The notes under the pieces: generated by a model
What the model saw: the letters and a program-made list of their open reading frames with translations, nothing else
What the model was told of the DNA's origin: nothing
Database searches by the model: none
Position numbers and translations under genes: made by a program
Part shown: positions 26,686 through 33,237 of the stretch, piece after piece
Layout: the number at the start of each line of letters is the position of its first letter
Numbering within the stretch: the first letter of the stretch is position 1
Source of the DNA: an uncultured Ruminococcus sp.
GTDB taxonomy: Bacteria; Bacillota; Clostridia; Oscillospirales; Acutalibacteraceae
Reading direction: 5' to 3'
Assembly (NCBI GenBank): GCA_905234535.1
Contig: CAJOII010000011.1
Location: forward strand, 1 to 33,237
Length of the DNA stretch: 33,237 nt

Positions 26686-26724
26686 GTCGTCCTGTTTTTG
26701 AATAAAAATCAAAAGAGGGATAAT

Positions 26725-28173
26725 ATGCCGAAATACGAGAACCGAAACCTGACGATGCTCACCGATTTTTATGAGCTGACAATGGCAGGAGGCTATTTTG
26801 AGAACGGCTTCAAGGACAAGATCGCCTACTTCGATATGTTTTACAGAAGAAACCCCGACAAGGGCGGCTTCGCGATCATGGCGGGCGTACAGCAGGTCGT
26901 CGACTATCTTAAGAATCTCAGATTCACCGATGAGGATATAGATTTCTTAAGGACAAAGGGCATCTTCTCGGAAGAATTCTTAGATTATCTCAGGGACTTT
27001 CGCTTCTCCTGCGATGTCTGGATGGTGCCGGAGGGCACCCCCATCTTCCCCGGGGAGCCGATCGTCACAGTTCGCGGTCCCGTTATACAGGCACAGTTTA
27101 TCGAGACGATGATCCTGCTGACCATCAACCATCAGAGTCTGATCGCCACCAAGGCAAGCAGGATCGTGAGAGCGTCCGAGGGCAGAGCGGTGATGGAGTT
27201 CGGCTCGAGAAGAGCGCAGGGTGCTGACGCCGCGGTATACGGCGCGAGAGCGACCTACATCGGCGGATGCGTCGGCACCGCCTGCACGATCGCCGACCGC
27301 GAGATGGGCATCCCGGCTCTCGGCACCATGGCGCACAGCTGGATCCAGATGTTCGACAGTGAAGAAGACGCTTTCAGAGCGTACGCAAGAAGATATCCGC
27401 ACGCGTGCACCCTGCTCGTCGATACCTATAATGTCTTAAAGTCCGGCATCCCCAACGCGATCAAGATCTTCAACGAAGAGCTCGTCCCCAACGGCTACCG
27501 CCCCGCAGGGATCAGGATCGACTCGGGCGACATCACTTATCTCTCCAAGAAAGCGAGAAAGATGCTCGACGACGCGGGTTTCCCCGACTGCAAGATCTGC
27601 GCCTCGAACTCGCTCGATGAATATATCATCAAAGATATGCTCCTGCAGGGCGCCAAGGTAGACACCTTCGGCGTAGGCGAGCGCCTGATCACCTCGGCGT
27701 CTGAGCCGATGTTCGGCGGCGTATACAAGCTCTGCGGCATCGAGGATGAACAGGGAAACATCATCCCGAAGATCAAGATCTCGGAGAATGTCGAGAAGAT
27801 CACCACCCCGTGCTTCAAGAAAATCTACCGCCTCTACGATCAGGACACCCACAAGGCGATCGCCGATGTCATCACGCTCTTCGATGAGGTGATCGACGAC
27901 AGTAAACCCTACGAGATCTTCGATCCCGAGCACACCTGGAAGCGCAAGACGGTGGATAACTTCATCGCGGTCGAGCTCAAGAAGCAGTATTTCAAAAACG
28001 GCGAGCTCATCATGGAGATGCCCACGCTCGACGCGATCAAGGACTACTGCAGGGTTGCGCTCGATACTCTCTGGGACGAGGTCAAGCGCTTTGAGAACCC
28101 GCACGAATATTATGTCGACCTCTCACAGAAGCTATGGGATGTCAAGCACGAGCTCCTGAAAAAAGGTAAATAA
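26725..28173 (+). CDS. pncB: Nicotinate phosphoribosyltransferase
   Basis: This 482-residue enzyme makes nicotinate mononucleotide from nicotinate and PRPP, feeding NadD in the salvage route to NAD. Segments NLTMLTDFYELTMAGGYFENG, EFGSRRAQGADAAVYGARATYIGG (from about residue 158), DTYNVLKSGIPNAIK, GIRIDSGDITYLSKKARKMLD and FGVGERLITSASEPMFGGVYKL are diagnostic. Start 26725 follows GAGGGAT; an open extension back to 26566 is AT-rich leader and lies upstream of the promoter, so it is rejected. A strong terminator follows at 28193. Confidence 0.97.
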   Translation: MPKYENRNLTMLTDFYELTMAGGYFENGFKDKIAYFDMFYRRNPDKGGFAIMAGVQQVVDYLKNLRFTDEDIDFLRTKGIFSEEFLDYLRDFRFSCDVWMVPEGTPIFPGEPIVTVRGPVIQAQFIETMILLTINHQSLIATKASRIVRASEGRAVMEFGSRRAQGADAAVYGARATYIGGCVGTACTIADREMGIPALGTMAHSWIQMFDSEEDAFRAYARRYPHACTLLVDTYNVLKSGIPNAIKIFNEELVPNGYRPAGIRIDSGDITYLSKKARKMLDDAGFPDCKICASNSLDEYIIKDMLLQGAKVDTFGVGERLITSASEPMFGGVYKLCGIEDEQGNIIPKIKISENVEKITTPCFKKIYRLYDQDTHKAIADVITLFDEVIDDSKPYEIFDPEHTWKRKTVDNFIAVELKKQYFKNGELIMEMPTLDAIKDYCRVALDTLWDEVKRFENPHEYYVDLSQKLWDVKHELLKKGK

Positions 28174-28192
28174 TCATATATACAGAAAGCAT

Positions 28193-28227
28193 CACCGCGT
28201 ACCTTTATATCGGTACGCGGTGTTTTT
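28193..28227 (+). terminator. Rho-independent terminator of pncB
   Basis: CACCGCGTACC and GGTACGCGGTG form a perfect 11-bp stem around 8 bases, followed by TTTTT, 20 bases after the pncB stop. Confidence 0.93.
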
Positions 28228-28285
28228 GCGGTTATGAATCTGATAAGTAACTCGGCTTTCCCATATGATGGCTCTTGCAGATTGA

Positions 28286-28362
28286 AGCCCATTGAGTCTC
28301 CCCTGCGCAAGGGGAGATACAGAGGGGTTGCTCCGACGGAATCAACTTTCACAAGGGGAGGC
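28286..28362. repeat. Intergenic palindromic repeat (TCTCCCCT/AGGGGAGA type)
   Basis: TCTCCCCT (28297-28304) and AGGGGAGA (28310-28317) pair around GCGCA, and the segment ends with AAGGGGAGGC. This layout of two CCCC/GGGG blocks joined by GGTTGCTCCGACGG resembles dispersed intergenic repeats of gut Clostridia. It contains no gene. Confidence 0.5.
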
Positions 28363-28379
28363 ATTGTATGAGAATAACG

Positions 28380-28410
28380 CCAAGCCCGCCCTTGTCAAGG
28401 GAGGGTTTGG
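28380..28410. repeat. Imperfect palindrome downstream of the dockerin gene
   Basis: CCAAGCCCGCCCTTG and CAAGGGAGGGTTTGG pair over 15 positions with a few mismatches around a single base. There is no T run, but it may protect or end the transcript of the CHAP-dockerin gene, which stops 33 bases away. Confidence 0.5.
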
Positions 28411-28442
28411 TTGGAGCATATTGAAAGTTGAGAGCTAATGTG

Positions 28443-31394
28443 TTATCCGATTGGCTCGCCGATGCCCTTAGCGGCGGGGAGGGACGCCAAGAACTTCTGG
28501 ATATTGGTCACATCCACGATGGTGACCGATCCGTCTTTGTCAACATCGGCGGCTTTCTCATTGAAGCTCTCTGGTACCGATAGGCTCGCGAGCTTCTTCT
28601 GGATAAAGGTAGCGTCAACGATCGTGACACTGCCGTCGCCGTCGGTGTCGCCGAGGATGGATTTTGCCTCTGTTACTGTTACGATACAGGGTGCGGTTAA
28701 ACCGTTTGCTGTCTCGGCATAGATGATAGCTGTTCCGGCGGCAACACCTGTTACCTTTCCGTTTTTGTCAACGGTGGCTATCTTTGTATTACTGCTGCGC
28801 CATGTGACGGTCTGGTCGGCCTTTGCGGGGGTGACAGTCGCTGTGAGCTGATAGGTCTTGCCCTGAGTCACCGTGATCGTATCCTTGTTCAGCTTGACCG
28901 ACTGTGGAGCGGGAGTATATTCGCAGATAAAACCGATTGTTCCTTTGCGTATGCAGTTGATATTCTTCTGATCTCGCCACAAACCGTCTTTCATAATGAC
29001 AGCATAATCAGATTGATCAAAATCGTTTTGAGGCGCGTTTTCTGTCCAATTCTTGTAAGACAATACTTTACCTGCATGATCTGTCCAGATACCTTCGTTG
29101 AATCTGTCAGTGCCGTTGATCCAATATTCGTTCATCTTACCGTCGGCTATCATCCCGGATATATAGTCATTCATTTCGGCATTGTCGATTGTTACCAGAT
29201 GTCCGCCCTTTGCCTCGCAAATCGCTTCGGCTGTCAACCAGTCGACATTTGCGTCAAATACTTCATATTTGATCCCGTTATGCTCAACGGTTTTCACGGG
29301 CTTGTATGCGTCTGCGTTTACATCGCCGTTATCGTATTCACAAATAATATACATTCCAGTTGAACTGATGCGCTGGACATTCGACCAGTCATTCCAGATC
29401 CCATGACCCCAATCGTCGGAGTCGTAAGCGTATAAAGCAGCGCAGTTATTGTTTGTACTGCTGGTGGGTCTTCCTGTATGCCAATTTGAATACACAAATT
29501 TTTCACCGGTGACCCAATACCAGTCACCTTCGCGTCCAAAATCGGTTCCTCCGAGCCAAATCGCATAGCCTGAGTTTTTGCACATGCCATATACCTTCTC
29601 CTGCTCCTCGGCAGAAGTGATGGTCACCAGATGACCGCCCTTATGTTCACAGAAGCGTTCCGCCTGATTCCAAGGCATTCTGACCAAGTATAATTCATAA
29701 GTATGGCCGTTATATGTCATGGTTTTATTTGGCTTTGTATCAAAGTATCCATCCACAGAGAAAGGCTGTCCGACATTATTTGCGGAAGGATCATATGGAT
29801 TCAGTTTTACACTGCCGTCCTTCATGTCTATTGCCAAGCCGGTCGACTTGGATATCAATGCAAAGCCAAAGTAATGATAAACTACATAGAACCGCTGGTC
29901 GTCACTTCCGCTATCAAGAACGTCCAATACTTTATTATAAAAGGATACATCCAATACTAAATCTGTATCCATATTCGTGATTTTATAGCTGTAATCTGAT
30001 TGTAACTCAAATCGCCACTTTTGATCATTCTTGTTGCTGTAGGTGTTTGATACGACAACGGTCTCTAGATTGGTAGACAAGATTCTAGGAGTATTCGAAT
30101 AAACAGCGTTTGATAATGTTGCTTTGAAATCATTTCCAAGCGTCACAGGTTCAAATACGGTAAAGGTGATCTTATCCGAAAGCACAGAACCATTCAGTTG
30201 TGCTTTGACATAAGCTGTATATGTACCTGCTGTATCAAAGGTCATCGTCTTTCCGGTTTTACGCTCAAGATTGACGCTCTCTCCGTAAACTTGTTTTCCG
30301 TCTTTTTCAATGTAAAGATAGAAATTCGTTGCTGTTGTACAGTTTTCTCCGTCAAAGGTAAAGTTGACCTCACCGCCTATCGGTACCGCAGCGGGAGTTG
30401 CCTTCACCCATGCAGAGGTTGGGGTGGATTGAGCTACAAACGTAGCTTCTCTCTTTTCGCCTTGTGTCGTTCGTACAGATTGATTATTGACAGAATTAAT
30501 CTGTACATAGCAATGACCCGGGACTATATCATTATAGTTTAATGTTACAGAAGTAGTGCTTTGACCATCATAACGGATACTCTTCAATAGTGAACCGCTA
30601 TTATAATCGTACATAGTAATCGTGTAACCTGTTGTATTAGATGTTTGTGTCCATGCAAGATCTAAATACCCAAAAGAACCATCCGACCAATTATGCAGTT
30701 CAAACTTTGTAAATGACGGTTTGCCGGGGGTCGGCGGATTACAGGTCTCGCATTTGTCATAGTAGCGTGACGAGTTCATATCCGTCCATTCTTTACCACA
30801 CTCATAACAGGCATAGGTATCATGATGCGGATGTGCCGCCCAGAAGTATAACCACTTATCCTTGGACTTGTCGTGCTTGCAAGTGTGCGGAGCGCCAGTG
30901 CCCTTAACATATACAAAACCTAAAAACGGTTGGTAAGGGTTATTTCTATTCATGCTAGAAACATTTTTTGAGTCCTCATGAAAAGTCCCTCCGCTACCTA
31001 ACCATCCTCCTTCTGTGATATAGACTGTATTTCCGACTACCTTCTCAACAAATGCAACATGGCTAAAACCTGCTGAACCATTGTCCCATACGGCAAGAGC
31101 ACCCGATCTGGGTGTAGATGAAACTGTGTCACCATAGTTTGCTGCTTTTGTATAATAGCCTCTAGCGTTATCTCCCGGCCAATGTAATTCAAATCCATAT
31201 ACTTCTTTAAATCTGGCGCGTACATATGATACACAATCTCCAGATGAATTTTTTGAAGAACTAGGTTGCGAAAAATCTGTTGTGACTCCTACTTCTGCTA
31301 GGTCTTTCTCTTTTGCAGAAGCTGAAAACGGCAGGGCGATGAATACATTCAACACCATAACAAGCGCTAACAGAATCGATAATAATTTTTTCAT
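28443..31394 (-). CDS. Secreted CHAP / ricin-like / C-type lectin / Ig-like / dockerin protein
   Basis: This 983-residue exported protein starts with a signal peptide (1-27, ending FSASA). A CHAP amidase/endopeptidase domain lies at about 45-165, with Cys54 (SGDCVSYV), His112 (FSHVAFVE) and Glu128 as the likely triad. A Cys/His-rich segment at 172-218 with CYEC and CETC pairs may bind zinc. Two beta-sandwich regions (223-415), a ricin-like lectin region (421-550) and two C-type lectin domains (556-686, 701-826; WLGGTDFGREGDWYW, WINGTDRFNEGIW) follow. A bacterial Ig-like domain (828-908) and a type I dockerin (912-973, DTDGDGSVTIVDATFIQKKL and its repeat) end it. It likely docks to cohesins and cleaves peptidoglycan; targets are unknown. 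AAGGAG precedes ATG 31394. Confidence 0.9.
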   Translation of the reverse strand: MKKLLSILLALVMVLNVFIALPFSASAKEKDLAEVGVTTDFSQPSSSKNSSGDCVSYVRARFKEVYGFELHWPGDNARGYYTKAANYGDTVSSTPRSGALAVWDNGSAGFSHVAFVEKVVGNTVYITEGGWLGSGGTFHEDSKNVSSMNRNNPYQPFLGFVYVKGTGAPHTCKHDKSKDKWLYFWAAHPHHDTYACYECGKEWTDMNSSRYYDKCETCNPPTPGKPSFTKFELHNWSDGSFGYLDLAWTQTSNTTGYTITMYDYNSGSLLKSIRYDGQSTTSVTLNYNDIVPGHCYVQINSVNNQSVRTTQGEKREATFVAQSTPTSAWVKATPAAVPIGGEVNFTFDGENCTTATNFYLYIEKDGKQVYGESVNLERKTGKTMTFDTAGTYTAYVKAQLNGSVLSDKITFTVFEPVTLGNDFKATLSNAVYSNTPRILSTNLETVVVSNTYSNKNDQKWRFELQSDYSYKITNMDTDLVLDVSFYNKVLDVLDSGSDDQRFYVVYHYFGFALISKSTGLAIDMKDGSVKLNPYDPSANNVGQPFSVDGYFDTKPNKTMTYNGHTYELYLVRMPWNQAERFCEHKGGHLVTITSAEEQEKVYGMCKNSGYAIWLGGTDFGREGDWYWVTGEKFVYSNWHTGRPTSSTNNNCAALYAYDSDDWGHGIWNDWSNVQRISSTGMYIICEYDNGDVNADAYKPVKTVEHNGIKYEVFDANVDWLTAEAICEAKGGHLVTIDNAEMNDYISGMIADGKMNEYWINGTDRFNEGIWTDHAGKVLSYKNWTENAPQNDFDQSDYAVIMKDGLWRDQKNINCIRKGTIGFICEYTPAPQSVKLNKDTITVTQGKTYQLTATVTPAKADQTVTWRSSNTKIATVDKNGKVTGVAAGTAIIYAETANGLTAPCIVTVTEAKSILGDTDGDGSVTIVDATFIQKKLASLSVPESFNEKAADVDKDGSVTIVDVTNIQKFLASLPAAKGIGEPIG

Positions 31395-31426
31395 AATCTT
31401 TACTCCTTGTGTAATCTATCAATAGA

Positions 31427-32227
31427 TTATCTGATAACGGATAGATATGTTAAGGTAGCTAGGTTTTCGCTTTCGTTGTAATCGAATTTCATGGTGAGAC
31501 TTTTACTGGAATCCGAGTCATAATAGTTCAATACAAGAGTAGCGTTATTATCCTTTTCAATGATAGAGATATAATTATTTGGTAAGCCTGCTTTTCGGAT
31601 AGCGTCGGACATTTCCTCGCCTTTTTTTATTCCCTTGTAATCAAAATCGGGACTTTTTTCCATATTTTCAAAGCGAACCCCAAAGATTTCACATTCTTTT
31701 GCCGGCTTTACCTCATCAGAAGTATTGGCAATTTCAGCTCCGAATTCTTTGCCTGATGATTGATTAGAAAGTGTAAAGTTACCCATATAACCGGGATCGA
31801 TCTCATCTTCTTCAGATTGACTTCTAAGACTGTAACTGTTTTCCTTTACCTCGCTGTACTTTGTTCCGGATTGTATTCTGATATTGCCGTCGATTGTTAT
31901 ATCGAGACTTACAGATGATATTTTTTTATCTCCCTTTTCAATGTCCCAATTAAACAAATAGTTCTCGTTTTGACTTCTCTTATAATAGGAGAAGCTGTCG
32001 CCTAATGTTGCTTTTACATATAGTTCAGCTTTGTCGCTGAGATTAGATACAGATGACGTCTCATCATCTTTCTGATCATTTGCTGTATCTTCTACCGCCT
32101 CAGATCCCATGTAACTCTCAGTTATTGTGTCAGGAGCGTCGGTATGGTTTGTCGGCGTTTCAGCGGCGCACGCTGCTAGAGATGTGATAAAAACAAGGGT
32201 TAATAATACGGCTAATACTTTTTTCAT
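31427..32227 (-). CDS. Predicted lipoprotein of unknown function
   Basis: This 266-residue protein has a lipoprotein signal: MKKVLAVLLTLVFITSLAAC with lipobox LAAC and Cys20 as the attachment site. An acidic low-complexity linker (about 21-68, rich in Asp, Glu, Thr and Ser) precedes a globular region predicted to be beta-rich (SSVSLDITIDGNIRIQ, TLVLNYYDSDSSKSL, MKFDYNESENLATLTYL). I do not recognise a family. AGGAGG lies 6 bases before ATG 32227. No convincing promoter fits in the 29 bases up to the upstream terminator. It sits 32 bases ahead of the CHAP-dockerin gene in the same orientation, so the two are probably cotranscribed and act at the cell surface. Confidence 0.8.
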   Translation of the reverse strand: MKKVLAVLLTLVFITSLAACAAETPTNHTDAPDTITESYMGSEAVEDTANDQKDDETSSVSNLSDKAELYVKATLGDSFSYYKRSQNENYLFNWDIEKGDKKISSVSLDITIDGNIRIQSGTKYSEVKENSYSLRSQSEEDEIDPGYMGNFTLSNQSSGKEFGAEIANTSDEVKPAKECEIFGVRFENMEKSPDFDYKGIKKGEEMSDAIRKAGLPNNYISIIEKDNNATLVLNYYDSDSSKSLTMKFDYNESENLATLTYLSVIR

Positions 32228-32256
32228 TTTCTTTTCCTCCTAATAAATATGGTAAT

Positions 32257-32288
32257 AAAAAAGGCGTACGACCCGAAAGCCGTACGCC
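32257..32288 (-). terminator. Terminator between the structured element and the lipoprotein gene
   Basis: GGCGTACG and CGTACGCC form a perfect 8-bp stem around a 10-base loop, followed on the minus strand by TTTTTTATT. It is 29 bases upstream of the lipoprotein ATG, so expression of that gene needs readthrough or antitermination unless a hidden promoter exists. Confidence 0.9.
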
Positions 32289-32466
32289 AAAAAACACGCG
32301 CTCCGAATCGTCGCCAAACAATTTTCCAATATTCACTAACGTATTTTACACGATTAGGAGATAGCAGAATAGAGCGTAGTGTTTTTGTTGAGTATACAAA
32401 AACACTATCTCCAAAAAATCATGTAAAATACGACACTCTATTCGATTGGAAAATTGTTGGCAGTAA
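32257..32466 (-). ncRNA. Candidate structured RNA or attenuating leader with pseudoknot potential
   Basis: A promoter (32473-32501) and a terminator (32257-32288) bracket about 210 nt with no credible ORF. Stem A pairs 32445-32460 with 32314-32330 (16 bp, one bulge). Stem C pairs 32417-32432 with 32340-32355 (16 bp, one G-U). Stem D pairs 32405-32412 with 32357-32364 (8 bp). The apical stem E pairs 32397-32406 with 32378-32387 (10 bp). In addition 32433-32443 is complementary over 11 positions (one G-U) to 32367-32377, crossing C and D. It does not match a class I can name. The lipoprotein gene starts 29 bases after the terminator, so a cis-acting leader is possible. Confidence 0.55.
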
Positions 32467-32472
32467 TATTTT

Positions 32473-32501
32473 ATCATATTGTCTTTGGTTACGCAATCCA
32501 A
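32473..32501 (-). promoter_or_regulatory. Promoter of the structured element
   Basis: TTGGAT (32496-32501), 17-base spacer, TATGAT (32473-32478). An overlapping register TTGCGT-N17-TAAAAT also exists. The start point is predicted at about 32466, just before the first arm of the rod. Confidence 0.75.
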
Positions 32502-32537
32502 AATATCGCTGTATTATTTATGCAAACTGCACATAAC

Positions 32538-32564
32538 AAAAAGACAGCCCGTATAAGGCTGTCT
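32538..32564 (-). terminator. Terminator of RNase P RNA
   Basis: AGACAGCC and GGCTGTCT pair around 7 bases and run into a T tract on the minus strand, 14 bases beyond the predicted 3' end of rnpB. Confidence 0.9.
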
Positions 32565-32577
32565 CTCTTGATATAAG

Positions 32578-32940
32578 CGCGAGCAAATCTGTAAGCCGGG
32601 TTCTGTCTTAGACGGTCATCTATCTTGGCCTATCGTTGCCGAATAGGCTCGGTGCCACCTCCACGGGACAGCCGAGCAGGCTGTGTGTCCCTCCGCGGTG
32701 TTGCTTCGGATAGGGTTTACACGGCAGCGCCGTCTCCGGCGCTCCGGTGAGCTCTTACCTCGCCTTTCCACCCTTACGCCGCCCGTGCCTGAAAAGCCGG
32801 GGCTGCGCGGTAATTTTCTGTTGCACTTTCCCTAAGGTCGCCCTCGGCGGCTGTTAGCCGTTATCCTCGCTCTGTGAAGCCCGGACTTTCCTCGGACAGG
32901 GGATTTCTCCCGTTGACCGCGACCGTCCGGTTTACTCGCG
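32578..32940 (-). ncRNA. rnpB: RNase P RNA (M1-type, bacterial class A)
   Basis: The catalytic RNA that matures tRNA 5' ends. Conserved segments are GAGGAAAGTCCGGGCTTCA near the 5' end, GGGTGGAAAGGCGAGGTAAGAGC-like P10-P12 region around 32750-32780, and GACAGAACCCGGCTTACAG near the 3' end. The terminal P1 helix pairs CGCGAGTAAA (32931-32940) with TTTGCTCGCG (32578-32587). Its length of about 363 nt fits class A. It has a consensus promoter and its own terminator. Confidence 0.95.
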
Positions 32941-32945
32941 GTATT

Positions 32946-32974
32946 ATTATAGAAAAGAAACGCGGATTTGTCAA
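32946..32974 (-). promoter_or_regulatory. Promoter of rnpB
   Basis: TTGACA (32969-32974), 17-base spacer and TATAAT (32946-32951) match the consensus exactly. The start falls at about 32939, at the P1 arm. Confidence 0.93.
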
Positions 32975-33018
32975 ATACCGATTTTCAGTTGTCAGCTGTA
33001 GGGCAAGGCGCCTGCCTG

Positions 33019-33045
33019 AAAAAACCTCCCTTTAGACAAGGGAGG
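33019..33045 (-). terminator. Terminator of the CCA-adding enzyme gene, formed by a CCTCCC palindrome
   Basis: CCTCCCTT and AAGGGAGG form an 8-bp stem around 5 bases with TTTTTT following on the minus strand, 12 bases after the stop codon. The stem resembles the CCCTCCC/GGGAGGG intergenic palindrome at 28.4 kb. Confidence 0.8.
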
Positions 33046-33057
33046 CTGGATACTTTA

Positions 33058-33237
33058 TCAATACGACGCGATGATCTCTTTTGCGGCGAGGACGAGATCC
33101 TTCTTCGTGTTCTCTGTTTCTCCGCGGATAACCATATCGAGCAGGGTGTTCAGGATCTCGCCGATCCTCTCTCCCGTCTCAACGCCCATGTGGATCAGAT
33201 CTCTGCCGCAGATATTGAGCTGACGCAGATGATAGCA
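33058..33237 (-). CDS. cca: CCA tRNA nucleotidyltransferase, C-terminal end (partial)
   Basis: My own translation gives the last 59 residues, from the window edge to TGA at 33058-33060. CGRDLIHMGVETGERIGEIL and LLDMVIRGETENTKKDLV match the end of class II CCA-adding enzymes or poly(A) polymerase-like proteins. Their usual form is NGKDLMELG-x-GPxIGxILxxLLxxVLxGxLxNT. The catalytic head lies outside the window, so CCA-adding and A-adding forms cannot be told apart. rnpB follows in the same orientation with its own promoter. Confidence 0.8.
   Translation of the reverse strand, partial: CYHLRQLNICGRDLIHMGVETGERIGEILNTLLDMVIRGETENTKKDLVLAAKEIIASY

Noticed and set aside
26566..26724. N-terminal extension of pncB by 53 residues.
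   Set aside because: It begins upstream of the promoter and contains it; the family start is at 26725 with a ribosome site.
32257..32466. Assignment of the structured element to 6S RNA or tmRNA.
   Set aside because: The rod with an internal loop recalls 6S, but the crossing 11-bp complementarity and the long 3' tail with its own hairpin do not fit. tmRNA features (CCA end, tag frame) are absent.
32249..32536. Plus-strand 95-codon open frame over the structured element.
   Set aside because: It runs through the terminator and both rod arms, has no good ribosome site and resembles no protein.

Overview
The window looks like a chromosomal segment from an anaerobic Clostridia species, most likely a Ruminococcus-type member of the Oscillospirales. 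The main evidence is the order infC-rpmI-rplT, topA-trmFO, plsX-rnc, smc-ftsY and nadD-yqeK-rsfS-leuS, strong sigma-A style promoters, GGAGG-type ribosome sites and a large secreted protein ending in a type I dockerin. Genus-level placement is an inference.

Bases 1-19.9 kb are read almost entirely on the minus strand. In transcription order they carry infC-rpmI-rplT (consensus promoter, attenuator-type leader, terminator at each end), then trmH-type methyltransferase, dprA, topA, trmFO, plsX, rnc, an Elp3-like radical SAM gene, smc, ftsY, rdgB, yhbY, nadD, yqeK, rsfS and leuS. A separately promoted and terminated rpsU follows, and then the 5' part of an Xaa-Pro peptidase gene cut by the window edge. 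Many neighbours share ATGA stop/start overlaps. The set covers translation, ribosome assembly, tRNA modification, chromosome segregation, membrane insertion and lipid and NAD synthesis.

Bases 20.0-28.2 kb hold small units: plus-strand CPBP protease plus tadA, minus-strand murD-GNAT-PLP lyase with its own promoter, an AI-2E family membrane protein, a small XRE repressor, and divergent pncB on the plus strand.

Bases 28.4-33.2 kb form an accessory-looking part. A lipoprotein gene and a 983-residue CHAP / ricin-like / double C-type-lectin / Ig-like / dockerin protein form a minus-strand pair, AT-richer than the housekeeping block over much of its length. Upstream, a promoter and a terminator bracket about 210 nt of DNA that would fold into an almost complete rod. 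It contains an extra 11-bp complementarity that crosses the main stems, so it could form a pseudoknot or switch. This is the best candidate for an undescribed element: a standalone structured RNA or a transcription-attenuating leader of the lipoprotein/CHAP operon. RNase P RNA with a perfect consensus promoter and the 3' end of a CCA-adding enzyme gene close the window.

Intergenic repeats (a possible 127-bp MITE, CCTCCC-type palindromes and a CATTGCGAGG-type palindrome) are scattered between the genes. No tRNA, CRISPR array, prophage or insertion sequence transposase was found.
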